From an uncultured Eubacterium sp. (GTDB lineage Bacteria; Bacillota; Clostridia; Peptostreptococcales; Anaerovoracaceae), in NCBI GenBank assembly GCA_946614405.1, contig CAMOGZ010000088.1:1-6435 (forward strand): a stretch of 6,435 nucleotides of DNA, in the 5' to 3' direction. Both the position numbers and the translations under genes were made by a program. The first letter of the stretch is position 1, and each line of letters opens with the position of its first letter. Below, piece after piece: positions 1 through 6,374 of this stretch. The notes below the pieces were generated by a model. The model was not told the origin of the DNA. It searched no databases and saw only the letters and a program-made list of their open reading frames with translations.

Positions 1-344
1 CTGGTGCGGTCCACGTCCACGGCGGTCTTGCCGTACTCACTCACCGGCGCCGTCTCCACCTTTCCGTCCAGAGCCCATGCCATGAGCTGAGCGCCGTAGC
101 AGATCCCCAGGATGGGCACTCCCGCAGCGAACAAAGCCTTATCGTAATGTGGTGAGCTCATATCATAGACGCTGTTTGGGCCGCCGGTGAGGATGATCCC
201 CGCCGGCTCCTTGGCCAGAAGCTCCTCCAGGGGCATGGTGTAAGGGTGCACCTCACAGTAAACGTTGCATTCCCGGACCCTGCGGGCGATGAGCTGATTG
301 TACTGCCCGCCGAAATCCAGGACGATGATCTTCTCTTGCTTCAT
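1..344 (-). CDS. guaA: GMP synthase (glutamine-hydrolysing), N-terminal part; truncated by the window edge
   Basis: Reading the complement from the ATG at 344 gives 114 codons with no stop before the window edge, so the gene is cut by the window and not by mutation. The product begins [20 protein letters not shown] and is the class-I glutamine amidotransferase domain of GuaA. It has the [15 protein letters not shown] start, the TGGPNSVY oxyanion-strand motif at about residues 53-60, and the nucleophile elbow GICYGAQ with catalytic Cys82. By family knowledge this domain makes ammonia from glutamine for amination of XMP to GMP in the cytoplasm. The later His/Glu of the triad and the ATP-pyrophosphatase and dimerisation domains would lie outside, so I cannot tell whether this is the usual single-chain enzyme of about 510-525 residues. 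The start is supported by AAGGAG (complement of 351-356) six bases upstream. It follows guaB by 58 bases, and GuaB supplies its substrate XMP. Confidence 0.95.
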   Translation of the reverse strand, partial: MKQEKIIVLDFGGQYNQLIARRVRECNVYCEVHPYTMPLEELLAKEPAGIILTGGPNSVYDMSSPHYDKALFAAGVPILGICYGAQLMAWALDGKVETAPVSEYGKTAVDVDRT

Positions 345-365
345 ACATATCTCCTTCATAGAATA

Positions 366-391
366 AGGACTGCTGTTGGTCCAGCAGTCCT
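366..391 (-). terminator. Perfect 10-bp hairpin between guaB and guaA (possible attenuator or partial terminator)
   Basis: The arms AGGACTGCTG and CAGCAGTCCT (366-375 and 382-391) pair perfectly around a 6-base loop. On the transcribed minus strand the stem is followed by TTATTCT, a poor U-tract, and then within about 10 bases by the guaA ribosome binding site. I infer a weak terminator, or a stabilising or processing structure that sets the guaB:guaA ratio, rather than a full stop. No separate guaA promoter fits between the hairpin and guaA, so guaA probably depends on transcription from guaB. Confidence 0.55.
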
Positions 392-402
392 GTGATGTTC
401 AA

Positions 403-1911
403 TTAACGGATGGCGTTCTGGGAGCTGTCTCTCAGGATAACGTCGTGGGCGCCGCCTTCCACGATGGAGGTGGCGGATACCAGTGTCAGCTTGGCATTCT
501 CCTGCAGATCCTTGATGGAGAGGCAGCCGCAGTTGCACATGGTGGACTTGACCTTGTTCAGGGACAGTCCAACGTTATCGTGGAGAGAACCGGCGTATGG
601 AACGTAGGAGTCGACGCCTTCCTCGAACTTCATTCTCGGATCGCCGCCCAGATCGTAACGCTGCCAGTTGCGGGCGCGGTTGGAACCCTCGCCCCAGTAT
701 TCCTTCACGTAGTTTCCGTTGATGTTCAGTTTGCTTGTGGGGGACTCGTCGAAGCGGGCGAAGTAACGGCCCAGCATCAGGAAGTCCGCACCCATGGCCA
801 GTGCCAGGGTCATGTGGTAATCGTAAACGATTCCGCCGTCGGAGCAGATCGGAATGTAGATCCCGGTGCGCTCGTAATATTCATCTCTGGCTTCTGCCAC
901 GTCGATGACTGCGGTGGCCTGTCCGCGGCCGATACCCTTCTGCTCACGGGTGATGCAGATGGATCCTCCGCCGATACCGATCTTGATGAAGTCGGCTCCG
1001 GCCTCAGCCAGATAATAGAATCCTTCCTTATCGACTACGTTTCCGGCACCGATCTTCACATCATCGCCGTACTTCTCACGGACCCATGCGATGGCCTCAG
1101 CCTGCCACTCAGAGTATCCTTCTGAGGAGTCCAGGCAGAGGACGTCGGCTCCGGCTTCTACCACGGCCGGGATCCGCTCTTCATAGTCTCTGGTGTTGAC
1201 GCCGGCTCCAACGATGTAGCGCTTGTTGGAATCCAGCAGTTCATTCGGATTGTCTTTATGTGTATCATAATCCTTGCGGAAGACGAAATACTGCAGTCTC
1301 TGGTTGTCATCGATCACCGGCAGTGCGTTCAGCTTGTGCTCCCACAGCATGTCATTGGCCTCGGACAGTGTGCATCCGTCTTTGGCATAGACCAACTTCT
1401 CGAAGGGAGTCATGAACTCGCTGATGGGGGTCGCCGGATCCATACGGCTGACACGGTAGTCACGGCTGGTGACCAGTCCGACCATCTTGCCTTCTGCGGT
1501 GCCATCCTCGGTGATGGCGATGGTTGAGTGACCGGATCTTGCCTTCAGATCCAGTACGTCCTGCAGTGTCTGGTCCGGGCGCAGGTTACTGTCACTTCTG
1601 ACGAATCCTGCCTTGTAGGACTTGGCTCTTCTGACCATCTCTGCCTGCTTCTCAACGGGCTGAGAGCAGTAGATGAAGGAGATCCCGCCTTCTCTTGCCA
1701 GGGCCACTGCCATGACGTCATCGGATACGGCCTGCATGACTGCAGACACCAGTGGAATGTTTGCGGACAGCGCCGGCTGCTCGCCCTTCTTGAATTTCAC
1801 GATGGGCGTCTTAAGTGATACGTTCTGTACTGTCATTTCCTTGGATGTGTAACCTGGCACGAGCAGGTACTCGTTGAACGTCCTGGATGGTTCATTGAAA
1901 AATTGGGCCAT
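403..1911 (-). CDS. guaB: IMP dehydrogenase, divergent Tritrichomonas foetus-like class, 502 aa
   Basis: This enzyme oxidises IMP to XMP with NAD+, the committed cytoplasmic step toward GMP. The (beta/alpha)8 barrel is interrupted by a CBS-pair (Bateman) insert at about residues 101-220. The catalytic loop [17 protein letters not shown] holds Cys319 and Thr321. Asp261 (LDSSEGYS) is the nicotinamide/ribose-side aspartate. The mobile flap carries Arg418-Tyr419 in NWQRYDLGG, and Glu431 follows in [13 protein letters not shown]. These numbers equal those of T. foetus IMPDH as I recall it. The loop ends GIGRGQ where most bacterial GuaB proteins have GVGVPQ, and the flap starts [12 protein letters not shown] rather than YRGMGS, so this is not the usual bacterial subfamily. 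The length of about 500 is normal and no domain is missing. The ATG at 1911 has an AGGAGGAG site at 1915-1922. guaA lies directly downstream. The identity is very secure; the subclass call rests on recalled sequence. Confidence 0.97.
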   Translation of the reverse strand: MAQFFNEPSRTFNEYLLVPGYTSKEMTVQNVSLKTPIVKFKKGEQPALSANIPLVSAVMQAVSDDVMAVALAREGGISFIYCSQPVEKQAEMVRRAKSYKAGFVRSDSNLRPDQTLQDVLDLKARSGHSTIAITEDGTAEGKMVGLVTSRDYRVSRMDPATPISEFMTPFEKLVYAKDGCTLSEANDMLWEHKLNALPVIDDNQRLQYFVFRKDYDTHKDNPNELLDSNKRYIVGAGVNTRDYEERIPAVVEAGADVLCLDSSEGYSEWQAEAIAWVREKYGDDVKIGAGNVVDKEGFYYLAEAGADFIKIGIGGGSICITREQKGIGRGQATAVIDVAEARDEYYERTGIYIPICSDGGIVYDYHMTLALAMGADFLMLGRYFARFDESPTSKLNINGNYVKEYWGEGSNRARNWQRYDLGGDPRMKFEEGVDSYVPYAGSLHDNVGLSLNKVKSTMCNCGCLSIKDLQENAKLTLVSATSIVEGGAHDVILRDSSQNAIR

Positions 1912-1914
1912 GAT

Positions 1915-1922
1915 CTCCTCCT
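1915..1922 (-). promoter_or_regulatory. Strong Shine-Dalgarno site of guaB
   Basis: The complement of 1915-1922 reads AGGAGGAG, ending three bases before the guaB ATG. The upstream AGGAG alternative has six bases of spacing. It fixes the start at 1911. Confidence 0.8.
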
Positions 1923-1967
1923 GTCTCCGTCATATGAATTGATTCTTTTTCCTGTGTATTAGCAAAT

Positions 1968-1996
1968 ATTTTATACCATTTCCTAGTGCTGTGCAA
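1968..1996 (-). promoter_or_regulatory. Candidate sigma-A promoter of guaB
   Basis: On the minus strand a TTGCAC box (1991-1996) is followed after 17 bases by TAAAAT, itself inside TATAAAAT (1968-1975), which is preceded by TGG in an extended -10 arrangement. The -35 match is weak and lies over the last codons and stop of the upstream carboxypeptidase gene. The implied leader is about 50 bases, too short for a guanine riboswitch, and I see no purine-repressor box. Read-through from the upstream gene is also possible because no terminator separates them. Confidence 0.35.
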
Positions 1997-3302
1997 GGAG
2001 ATTCTGCATTATTTTCAGACCCTTTGCTCGAACATAGTAATGGTAGATCTCATCCTCCTTAACAGTGGTGTCTGTGAAAGCGGTTTCCTCGCCTTTTTTC
2101 ACCTCTCCCACCAGCTCATAATCCGCTCCGTCGGAACGGAAAATACGGTATCCTTCCGCATCCTTCACCGGTTCCCACTCCAGCTTGACGCTGCCGTCCT
2201 GGTTCAGAACGGTGGTCTTGATGTGGCTGGCAAAGTGAAGAGCGATCTGGTTGACTTTGTTTATGAGGTACTGCCCCGGCGCGGACTCAGAGAGCTCCCG
2301 GACGGCGCCGGTTCCCGGATCTGCCGGGATGGTGTCAGCCTCCAGCACATCGTAGTAGTCCAGCTTGGCCCTGCTGTAGTTCAAAAGCCGCAGGGTGTCC
2401 TTGTACCGGTCCTCCAGCATGTCGTTCATGACCACGGTGTAGATGGTCTTGCCGTTGTACTCTGCCATTTCCATGAGGGAGGCATTATCGTACTCCCAGG
2501 TTCCGGTCTTTCCGGCTTTGATATTGTAGGTCTCCCAGGGCTTCTTCAGCTTCTTGTGCTTGTGGAAGAAGGGATTGGTGAGGGTCACGGTGATCTCGTC
2601 GTCGTACTTGTTGGTGGGGGCCAGCTTGGTCCTTCTGGTCTGGCACACCTCCTGCACAAAGTCATACTGGAAGCAGGCCTGGGCGATCAGGGCCATGTCA
2701 TGGGGGCTGGAGTAGTTCCCGCCCTCGATGAGGCCGTTGGCGTTGGTGAACTTGGAGTTGGTGCACCCCAGCTTCTTCGCCTCTTCATTCATACGCTTGG
2801 CGAATTCCTTCTTGTTGCCGGATACGGTGGAGCCCAGCACTGCCGCCGCATCGTTGGCGGAGTGCAGCAGTGTGGCGTAGATCAGATCCCGGATGGGCAT
2901 CTGCTCCCCCTTCTGCAGGTAGAGCTTGCTCTCCATGACCTTGCAGTCCTCCTTGGTGGCGGTGGCCTTGGTATCCAGAGTCAGCCGCCCGGCGTCGATC
3001 TCCTTCATGACGATGTACACCGTCAGCACCTTGGTCATGCTCAGAGGATCCAGATGCTCGTCGATGTTCTTGCCGTAGAGCACCTCCCCCGTCTCACCAC
3101 AAAGTGCGATGGCGCCGTCGGCGTTGGTCTTCGGTTCCTCGATGAGATCCTTGTCCGTGGAGATCACGCTGTTGATGGGATTCTCCTGTTCTAACTTGGT
3201 TCCGTTTGTTTCAGCAAAAACGCAGCCGCTTCCGGCGGTCATGCAAACCAGCAGAAGGACTGCGATCATTTTTCTAATTGTCTTCTTATTTTTCATACTC
3301 AT
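1983..3302 (-). CDS. Secreted serine-type D-Ala-D-Ala carboxypeptidase (peptidase S11 / low-molecular-weight PBP) with Fn3-like C-terminus, 439 aa
   Basis: The product removes the terminal D-alanine from peptidoglycan pentapeptides outside the membrane, as known for the DacA/DacF family. A signal peptide spans residues 1-30: a lysine- and arginine-rich start, the hydrophobic stretch MIAVLLLVCMTAG, and a likely signal peptidase I site VFA|E. A lipobox reading at Cys27 is poor because Gly occupies -3. All three active-site motifs are present: S88-M-T-K91 with nucleophile Ser88, S148-A-N150, and K265-T-G267-T. The S11 domain covers about 55-315. After a linker, residues 360-428 look like a fibronectin-III fold (VKLEWEPVKDAEGYRIFRS near its start, YHYYVRAKG at its end) in place of the usual PBP5 C-domain and amphipathic membrane anchor. 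The start is uncertain between ATG 3302 and ATG 3296, as neither has a good Shine-Dalgarno; a start at Met12 would strip the signal of its positive charges. The specific paralogue (DacA, DacB or DacF) cannot be assigned. Confidence 0.92.
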   Translation of the reverse strand: MSMKNKKTIRKMIAVLLLVCMTAGSGCVFAETNGTKLEQENPINSVISTDKDLIEEPKTNADGAIALCGETGEVLYGKNIDEHLDPLSMTKVLTVYIVMKEIDAGRLTLDTKATATKEDCKVMESKLYLQKGEQMPIRDLIYATLLHSANDAAAVLGSTVSGNKKEFAKRMNEEAKKLGCTNSKFTNANGLIEGGNYSSPHDMALIAQACFQYDFVQEVCQTRRTKLAPTNKYDDEITVTLTNPFFHKHKKLKKPWETYNIKAGKTGTWEYDNASLMEMAEYNGKTIYTVVMNDMLEDRYKDTLRLLNYSRAKLDYYDVLEADTIPADPGTGAVRELSESAPGQYLINKVNQIALHFASHIKTTVLNQDGSVKLEWEPVKDAEGYRIFRSDGADYELVGEVKKGEETAFTDTTVKEDEIYHYYVRAKGLKIMQNLLAQH

Positions 3303-3309
3303 GTATGAT

Positions 3310-3339
3310 ATTATACCCCATTCTGATAGGCTTTGTCTA
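3310..3339 (-). promoter_or_regulatory. Strong sigma-A-like promoter abutting the carboxypeptidase start codon
   Basis: A perfect TATAAT -10 box (complement of 3310-3315) lies 18 bases downstream of TAGACA (3334-3339), a 5/6 match to the -35 consensus that contains the azlD stop codon. Initiation would be expected 6-8 bases past the -10, at A3304 or A3302, so the transcript would begin zero to two bases before ATG 3302. The carboxypeptidase gene may also be reached by read-through from azlCD, since no terminator lies in the 34-base gap. Confidence 0.6.
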
Positions 3340-3645
3340 TATCAAGAAAAATTCCATGGCCAGCACTGTGACACAGCAAAGGCCTGCAACCTGGTACAGA
3401 TTGGCTCCGATCCAAGCCGCCCCCATGCCGATGAGCAAAGCCCCGGCTCCCGCGATGGGAGACTGGGTGGCGTTCACGATGGCAGGGAAGGTCATCACCG
3501 CCAGGGTCACGTAAGGCACGTAGTACAGGAAGGACTGGAAGAACGCGTTCTCGATGGGGTGCTTGATCAGGGTCAGGGGCAGGATACGACAAAGCCCTGT
3601 CGCAATGGCCATGACCAGAATATATATGTAGATATTAACCTGCAA
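3337..3645 (-). CDS. azlD: Branched-chain amino acid transport protein AzlD, small membrane subunit, 102 aa
   Basis: This is a small hydrophobic protein with about three to four membrane segments (residues 4-18, 40-56, 64-80 and 85-101). It shows the family signatures TGLCRILPL near residue 20 and YVPYVTLAVMTFPAIV around 42-57. Known AzlC/AzlD pairs (BrnFE in Corynebacterium) export branched-chain amino acids and analogues such as 4-azaleucine; AzlD is the small partner. The frame is open upstream to an ATG at 3708, but that start would give a charged non-family extension deep inside azlC. The better start is TTG at 3645, because GGGAGG (complement of 3654-3659) sits eight bases before it. 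A GTG at 3654 overlaps that same ribosome site and is unlikely. With TTG the gene overlaps the end of azlC by 11 bases, suggesting translational coupling, and the 102-residue length is normal for the family. The substrate is inferred from family only. Confidence 0.9.
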   Translation of the reverse strand: MQVNIYIYILVMAIATGLCRILPLTLIKHPIENAFFQSFLYYVPYVTLAVMTFPAIVNATQSPIAGAGALLIGMGAAWIGANLYQVAGLCCVTVLAMEFFLI

Positions 3646-4378
3646 GTTCTTCACCTCCCTCTGGTTCTTCCACCACCTTGGTGCGCCGCGGGAACAGGAT
3701 CGCCGCAACAGCGGAGATGGCCACGGTTAAGATGATGGTCCGGTTGCCGGATGAAAGATCCGAGATCACCGGCGCAGTGGATGCGATATAGCTGGCCGCA
3801 AAGCTGATAAGAATGCACACCGCCACGACTTTGTCCTTTCTGGCGGGAGGGATGATCACTGCCAGGAACATGCCGAAGAGCGCGACACTGAGGCAGCTGA
3901 CGATCCGCAGGGGAAGCAGATTCCCCATGACGATGCCCAGGGCCGTTCCCACAGACCACATGGGACAGGCCAGGAACCAGGCGCCAATGCCGTAATATGG
4001 ATGAATGTATCCCGGCCGGGAAATGTTCAGGCCGAAGAGCTCGTCGGTGATGGACCAGCCGATCATGATCCGGTGACGCAGAGGCGTTCCCGCGGGGATC
4101 CTCTGATTGAGCGCGAACCCCATAAGCAAGTACCGCAGGTTCGTGATGACCATCATAATGAACAGCTGCGCCAGTGTGGCGTTTGCGGCAAACAGGGTGT
4201 AGCCGATGTACTGCCCTGCCGACGCGTAGGATGTATAGCTTGACAGGAATCCCTGGAACGCGTTAAATCCGCAGTCCCTTGCCGTGATCCCCAAAGAAAA
4301 GGCGACGGCGAAATAGCCGACACCGATGGGAAATGCATCCCGCATTCCCTGTACGAAAACTTCCCGATTGCTTTGCAT
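3635..4378 (-). CDS. azlC: Branched-chain amino acid permease AzlC, large membrane subunit, 247 aa
   Basis: AzlC-family integral membrane protein that with AzlD forms a branched-chain amino acid exporter. The family start DAFPIGVGYFAVAFSLGI is at residues 14-31, NLRYLLMGFAL at 80-90 and WSITDELFGL at 108-117. Hydrophobic segments lie at about 15-31, 45-66, 69-90, 128-152, 158-177, 184-201 and 213-229. The C-terminal tail is acidic (VVEEPEGGEE). The length is typical (about 230-250). The ATG at 4378 is preceded by AGAGGT (complement of 4383-4388). The gene heads an azlCD unit with its own promoter right after the terminator of the preceding gene. No Lrp/AsnC-type regulator gene such as azlB is adjacent within the window. 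Export of branched-chain amino acids is known for the family; the exact substrate here is inferred. Confidence 0.93.
   Translation of the reverse strand: MQSNREVFVQGMRDAFPIGVGYFAVAFSLGITARDCGFNAFQGFLSSYTSYASAGQYIGYTLFAANATLAQLFIMMVITNLRYLLMGFALNQRIPAGTPLRHRIMIGWSITDELFGLNISRPGYIHPYYGIGAWFLACPMWSVGTALGIVMGNLLPLRIVSCLSVALFGMFLAVIIPPARKDKVVAVCILISFAASYIASTAPVISDLSSGNRTIILTVAISAVAAILFPRRTKVVEEPEGGEELAG
3654..3659 (-). promoter_or_regulatory. Shine-Dalgarno site within azlC that defines the TTG start of azlD
   Basis: The complement reads GGGAGG, with eight bases to the TTG at 3645. It lies in the codons for the Pro-Glu-Gly-Gly stretch at the end of AzlC, so ribosomes finishing azlC pass straight over it. 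Confidence 0.65.
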
Positions 4379-4410
4379 GTTTACCTCTGTATAAAAGATA
4401 TTTCCCGATT

Positions 4411-4439
4411 ATGATAACACGATGCCGGTCATAAGTAAA
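4411..4439 (-). promoter_or_regulatory. Candidate extended -10 promoter of azlCD
   Basis: TTTACT (complement of 4434-4439; 4/6 to consensus) and TATCAT (4411-4416; 5/6) are separated by exactly 17 bases. The -10 is preceded by TGT, giving the extended TGnTATnAT form. Initiation near 4404 would leave a leader of about 25 bases containing the azlC ribosome site. The -35 box overlaps the U-tract of the upstream terminator. Confidence 0.55.
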
Positions 4440-4476
4440 GAAAACGCAGATTTTCAGTTTAGTCTGAAAATCTGCG
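4437..4476 (-). terminator. Intrinsic terminator of the Na/Pi-cotransporter gene
   Basis: Two perfect 13-base arms, CGCAGATTTTCAG (4445-4457) and CTGAAAATCTGCG (4464-4476), flank a 6-base loop. On the minus strand the stem is followed at once by TTTTCTTT (4444-4437). It begins seven bases past the stop codon of the upstream gene at 4484. This is a complete rho-independent terminator in the minus direction; the plus-strand exit lacks a U-tract. Confidence 0.92.
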
Positions 4477-4483
4477 CCTGATT

Positions 4484-6280
4484 CTATGCCGGAAGCTGAT
4501 CGATGTATTTCTCCTTGTATTCATCGAATACCTTGTGATACCCCGGATCATCGGAATGATGCAGCTCGTGGATGTACTGGTGTTCCTTGCCCAGGATAGC
4601 CGGGTCGTTGGCACCCAGAAGGTGTACGGCCAGGTCGGAACACTGATCGGAGACCCGCTCCAGATTCAGAAGCATGTTCTGGAACTGGATTCCATTGAAT
4701 ACGGCACACTTGCCTTCGATCATGCGCTGTACATGGCGGTCCTGAAGCTCCTCGATGAGCTCGTCGATGACCTCCTCCAGAGGCTCCACCTTCTTGGCCA
4801 AAGCCACATCGCCGGTGGAGTACGCATCGGCGGTAAGCTGCAAAATCTCGTTCACCGCATCCATGGCGATGGCAAGCTCCTGCTGCCCCTTCTCGGAAAA
4901 GTGCTCGTCAGCATCATGCATGACGCCGATGTAGTCGATGATGTTCACCGCCAGATCGCCGATCCGCTCAAACACCACCAACGCCTGAAGATGGAAGGAT
5001 GACTCCCGCTTGTGGGCATCCAGTATGATATGGGGCGAGATGGCCACGATGTACTGGTTGCAGGCATCTGCCATGGTATCCAGAAGCTCCTCGCGGCTTC
5101 GGATCCGTTCTTCTCTCTTCAGGTCATAGTCAAACAGCTGCTGGATGGCCGCGGTGTAATTGTGATGGGCCACCTCGCACATGTTTCCGATGACGATGGA
5201 AGTCTCGTTCAAAGCCAGCGCCGGGTTGGTCACCAGACGCTCGTCCAGTTTGCTGAGACTCTCCTTCAGCGCTGCATCCTCGTCGTCCTCCCGCTTGTCC
5301 GGGACGATCTTCTCCGCGATCTTCGCAAACACCCCTGCGAAGGGCAAAAGCAGCAGCGCCGGCACCAGACGGAAGAGTCCGTGGACATTGGCCACGCCGC
5401 CGGAGTTCATGGTGAGATACCAGATGTCATCGTTCAGAATGCCCGTAGCCCGGGTGATGCCGATCACCAGGAAAATCAGAACAGCCGCGATCACATTATA
5501 TATGATGTGGACCAGGCAGGTCCGGATCTGCTCTGGTTTGGCGCCGATGCGGCAGACCAGATAGGTGGTGATGCAGTCACCGATGTTGACGCCGATGATC
5601 ACGGAGAACACCGCACAGAAAGTCACGCCCACAGAACTGGCCACAGACTGCAGGATGCCCACCACGGCAGATGAGCTTTGTATCACTCCGGTGACTACTA
5701 CGCCGGAGAGAAACCCCAGCGCATAGTTGCCCTCAAAGGACACCAGCAGATGACTCAGGCTGTCTCCGAACTGTGACACCGCCGCGCTCATGTTCATCAG
5801 CCCCACGAAGAGGATACCGAATCCCATGCACACCGTGCCCACGGCGTCGGACCCATGGCCTTTCACGAACATGATCAGGATGATACCGATGATCAAAGCC
5901 ATGGGGGCGAGATTGTCGGACTTGAAGAAGTATAGAAGGCTCCCCGCGTCTGCCTGTACGTCCATGAGCCGGATGATCTGTGCCGTGATGGCGGTCCCCA
6001 CGTTGGCCCCCAGCACGATGCCGATGGACTGCCGGAAAGTGATGAATCCCGCGCCCACCAGGCCCACGGACAAAACAATGGTAGCCGTGGAACTCTGGAT
6101 CATGCAGGTCACCAGCATTCCGAGCAGAAAGCCCATAAATGGCTTGTTGGTGATCTTCGCCAGGGCCGCCTTCATGGCGCCTCCGGAGCTGGACTTCAGC
6201 CCGTCCCCCATGATGCGCATGCCGTACAGGAACATGGCAAGGCCGCCAAGCAATGATACGATTCTATAAAAAAGTTCCAA
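4484..6280 (-). CDS. Na+/phosphate cotransporter-family (NptA/PNaS) membrane protein with C-terminal PhoU-like domain, about 598 aa
   Basis: The N-terminal half (residues 1-330, numbering from the upstream ATG) is a polytopic membrane domain with two inverted-repeat halves. Each has the PNaS substrate signature, CMIQSSTATIVLSVG at 65-79 and GVIQSSSAVVGILQS at 204-218, followed by the paired motifs GANVGTAITA (97-106) and GVNIGDCITT (236-245). The start LLGGLAMFLYGM is also family-typical. A charged linker at 330-345 leads to a cytoplasmic helical PhoU-like domain (about 360-560) with the metal-binding ExxxD motifs ERIGD (444-448) and ERVSD (547-551). By family this is sodium-driven phosphate uptake or phosphate homeostasis. 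Length matches bacterial fused forms (about 550-600). I prefer the TTG at 6280 because AAGGAG (6287-6292) lies six bases before it, whereas the in-frame ATG at 6298, adding six residues, has no ribosome site. The gene is monocistronic, with its own terminator. Confidence 0.93.
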   Translation of the reverse strand: MELFYRIVSLLGGLAMFLYGMRIMGDGLKSSSGGAMKAALAKITNKPFMGFLLGMLVTCMIQSSTATIVLSVGLVGAGFITFRQSIGIVLGANVGTAITAQIIRLMDVQADAGSLLYFFKSDNLAPMALIIGIILIMFVKGHGSDAVGTVCMGFGILFVGLMNMSAAVSQFGDSLSHLLVSFEGNYALGFLSGVVVTGVIQSSSAVVGILQSVASSVGVTFCAVFSVIIGVNIGDCITTYLVCRIGAKPEQIRTCLVHIIYNVIAAVLIFLVIGITRATGILNDDIWYLTMNSGGVANVHGLFRLVPALLLLPFAGVFAKIAEKIVPDKREDDEDAALKESLSKLDERLVTNPALALNETSIVIGNMCEVAHHNYTAAIQQLFDYDLKREERIRSREELLDTMADACNQYIVAISPHIILDAHKRESSFHLQALVVFERIGDLAVNIIDYIGVMHDADEHFSEKGQQELAIAMDAVNEILQLTADAYSTGDVALAKKVEPLEEVIDELIEELQDRHVQRMIEGKCAVFNGIQFQNMLLNLERVSDQCSDLAVHLLGANDPAILGKEHQYIHELHHSDDPGYHKVFDEYKEKYIDQLPA

Positions 6281-6286
6281 ATCTCT

Positions 6287-6292
6287 CTCCTT
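6287..6292 (-). promoter_or_regulatory. Shine-Dalgarno site pointing to a TTG start of the Na/Pi gene
   Basis: The complement reads AAGGAG with six bases to the TTG at 6280. The site lies inside the codons that would follow the alternative ATG at 6298 (Lys-Lys-Glu), which argues that the ATG-initiated extension is not the main product. Confidence 0.65.
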
Positions 6293-6319
6293 CTTCATTC
6301 AATCTTAATGACGGTCGAG

Positions 6320-6346
6320 TTCATTTTACCTTTAATAAGAAATGAA
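6320..6346 (-). promoter_or_regulatory. Inverted repeat overlapping the Na/Pi promoter (possible operator)
   Basis: Arms TTCATTT (6320-6326) and AAATGAA (6340-6346) are perfectly complementary, with a 13-base gap. The centre-to-centre distance of 20 bases is about two helical turns. They cover the -10 box and most of the spacer, as expected of a repressor site, but AT-rich seven-base arms can arise by chance. Confidence 0.3.
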
Positions 6347-6351
6347 TACAA
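6323..6351 (-). promoter_or_regulatory. Candidate sigma-A promoter of the Na/Pi-cotransporter gene
   Basis: TTGTAT (complement of 6346-6351) and TAAAAT (6323-6328; 5/6 to consensus) are spaced by 17 bases. The predicted initiation near 6316 would leave a leader of about 36 bases before the TTG start. The flanking sequence is AT-rich, unlike the coding DNA and the GC-rich repeat beyond. I see no convincing PhoB/PhoP box. Confidence 0.4.
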
Positions 6352-6374
6352 GAGTTTTCCGAAAAATGGATGCA

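Noticed and set aside
376..1125. A 249-codon plus-strand open frame opposite guaB
   Set aside because: Antisense shadow of a highly conserved enzyme. It starts inside the guaB-guaA hairpin and has no family features.
1912..1982. Guanine/purine riboswitch or PurR box upstream of guaB
   Set aside because: The 71-base gap is too short for a purine aptamer after the candidate promoter, and I see neither the conserved aptamer core nor a clear purine-repressor palindrome.
1986..3194. A 402-codon plus-strand open frame opposite the carboxypeptidase gene
   Set aside because: It is an antisense shadow: the complementary strand holds a complete S11 protein with all active-site motifs, while this frame has no recognisable domain, no ribosome site and low-complexity Leu/Val/Gly content.
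3646..3708. Longer AzlD starting from the ATG at 3708
   Set aside because: The extra residues (rich in Arg, Trp and Ser) do not resemble AzlD, lie wholly inside azlC, and the ribosome site is positioned for TTG 3645 instead.
5012..5674. A 220-codon plus-strand open frame opposite the Na/Pi gene
   Set aside because: Antisense shadow rich in His, Asp and Gln from reversed membrane codons. It has no start signal and no family features.
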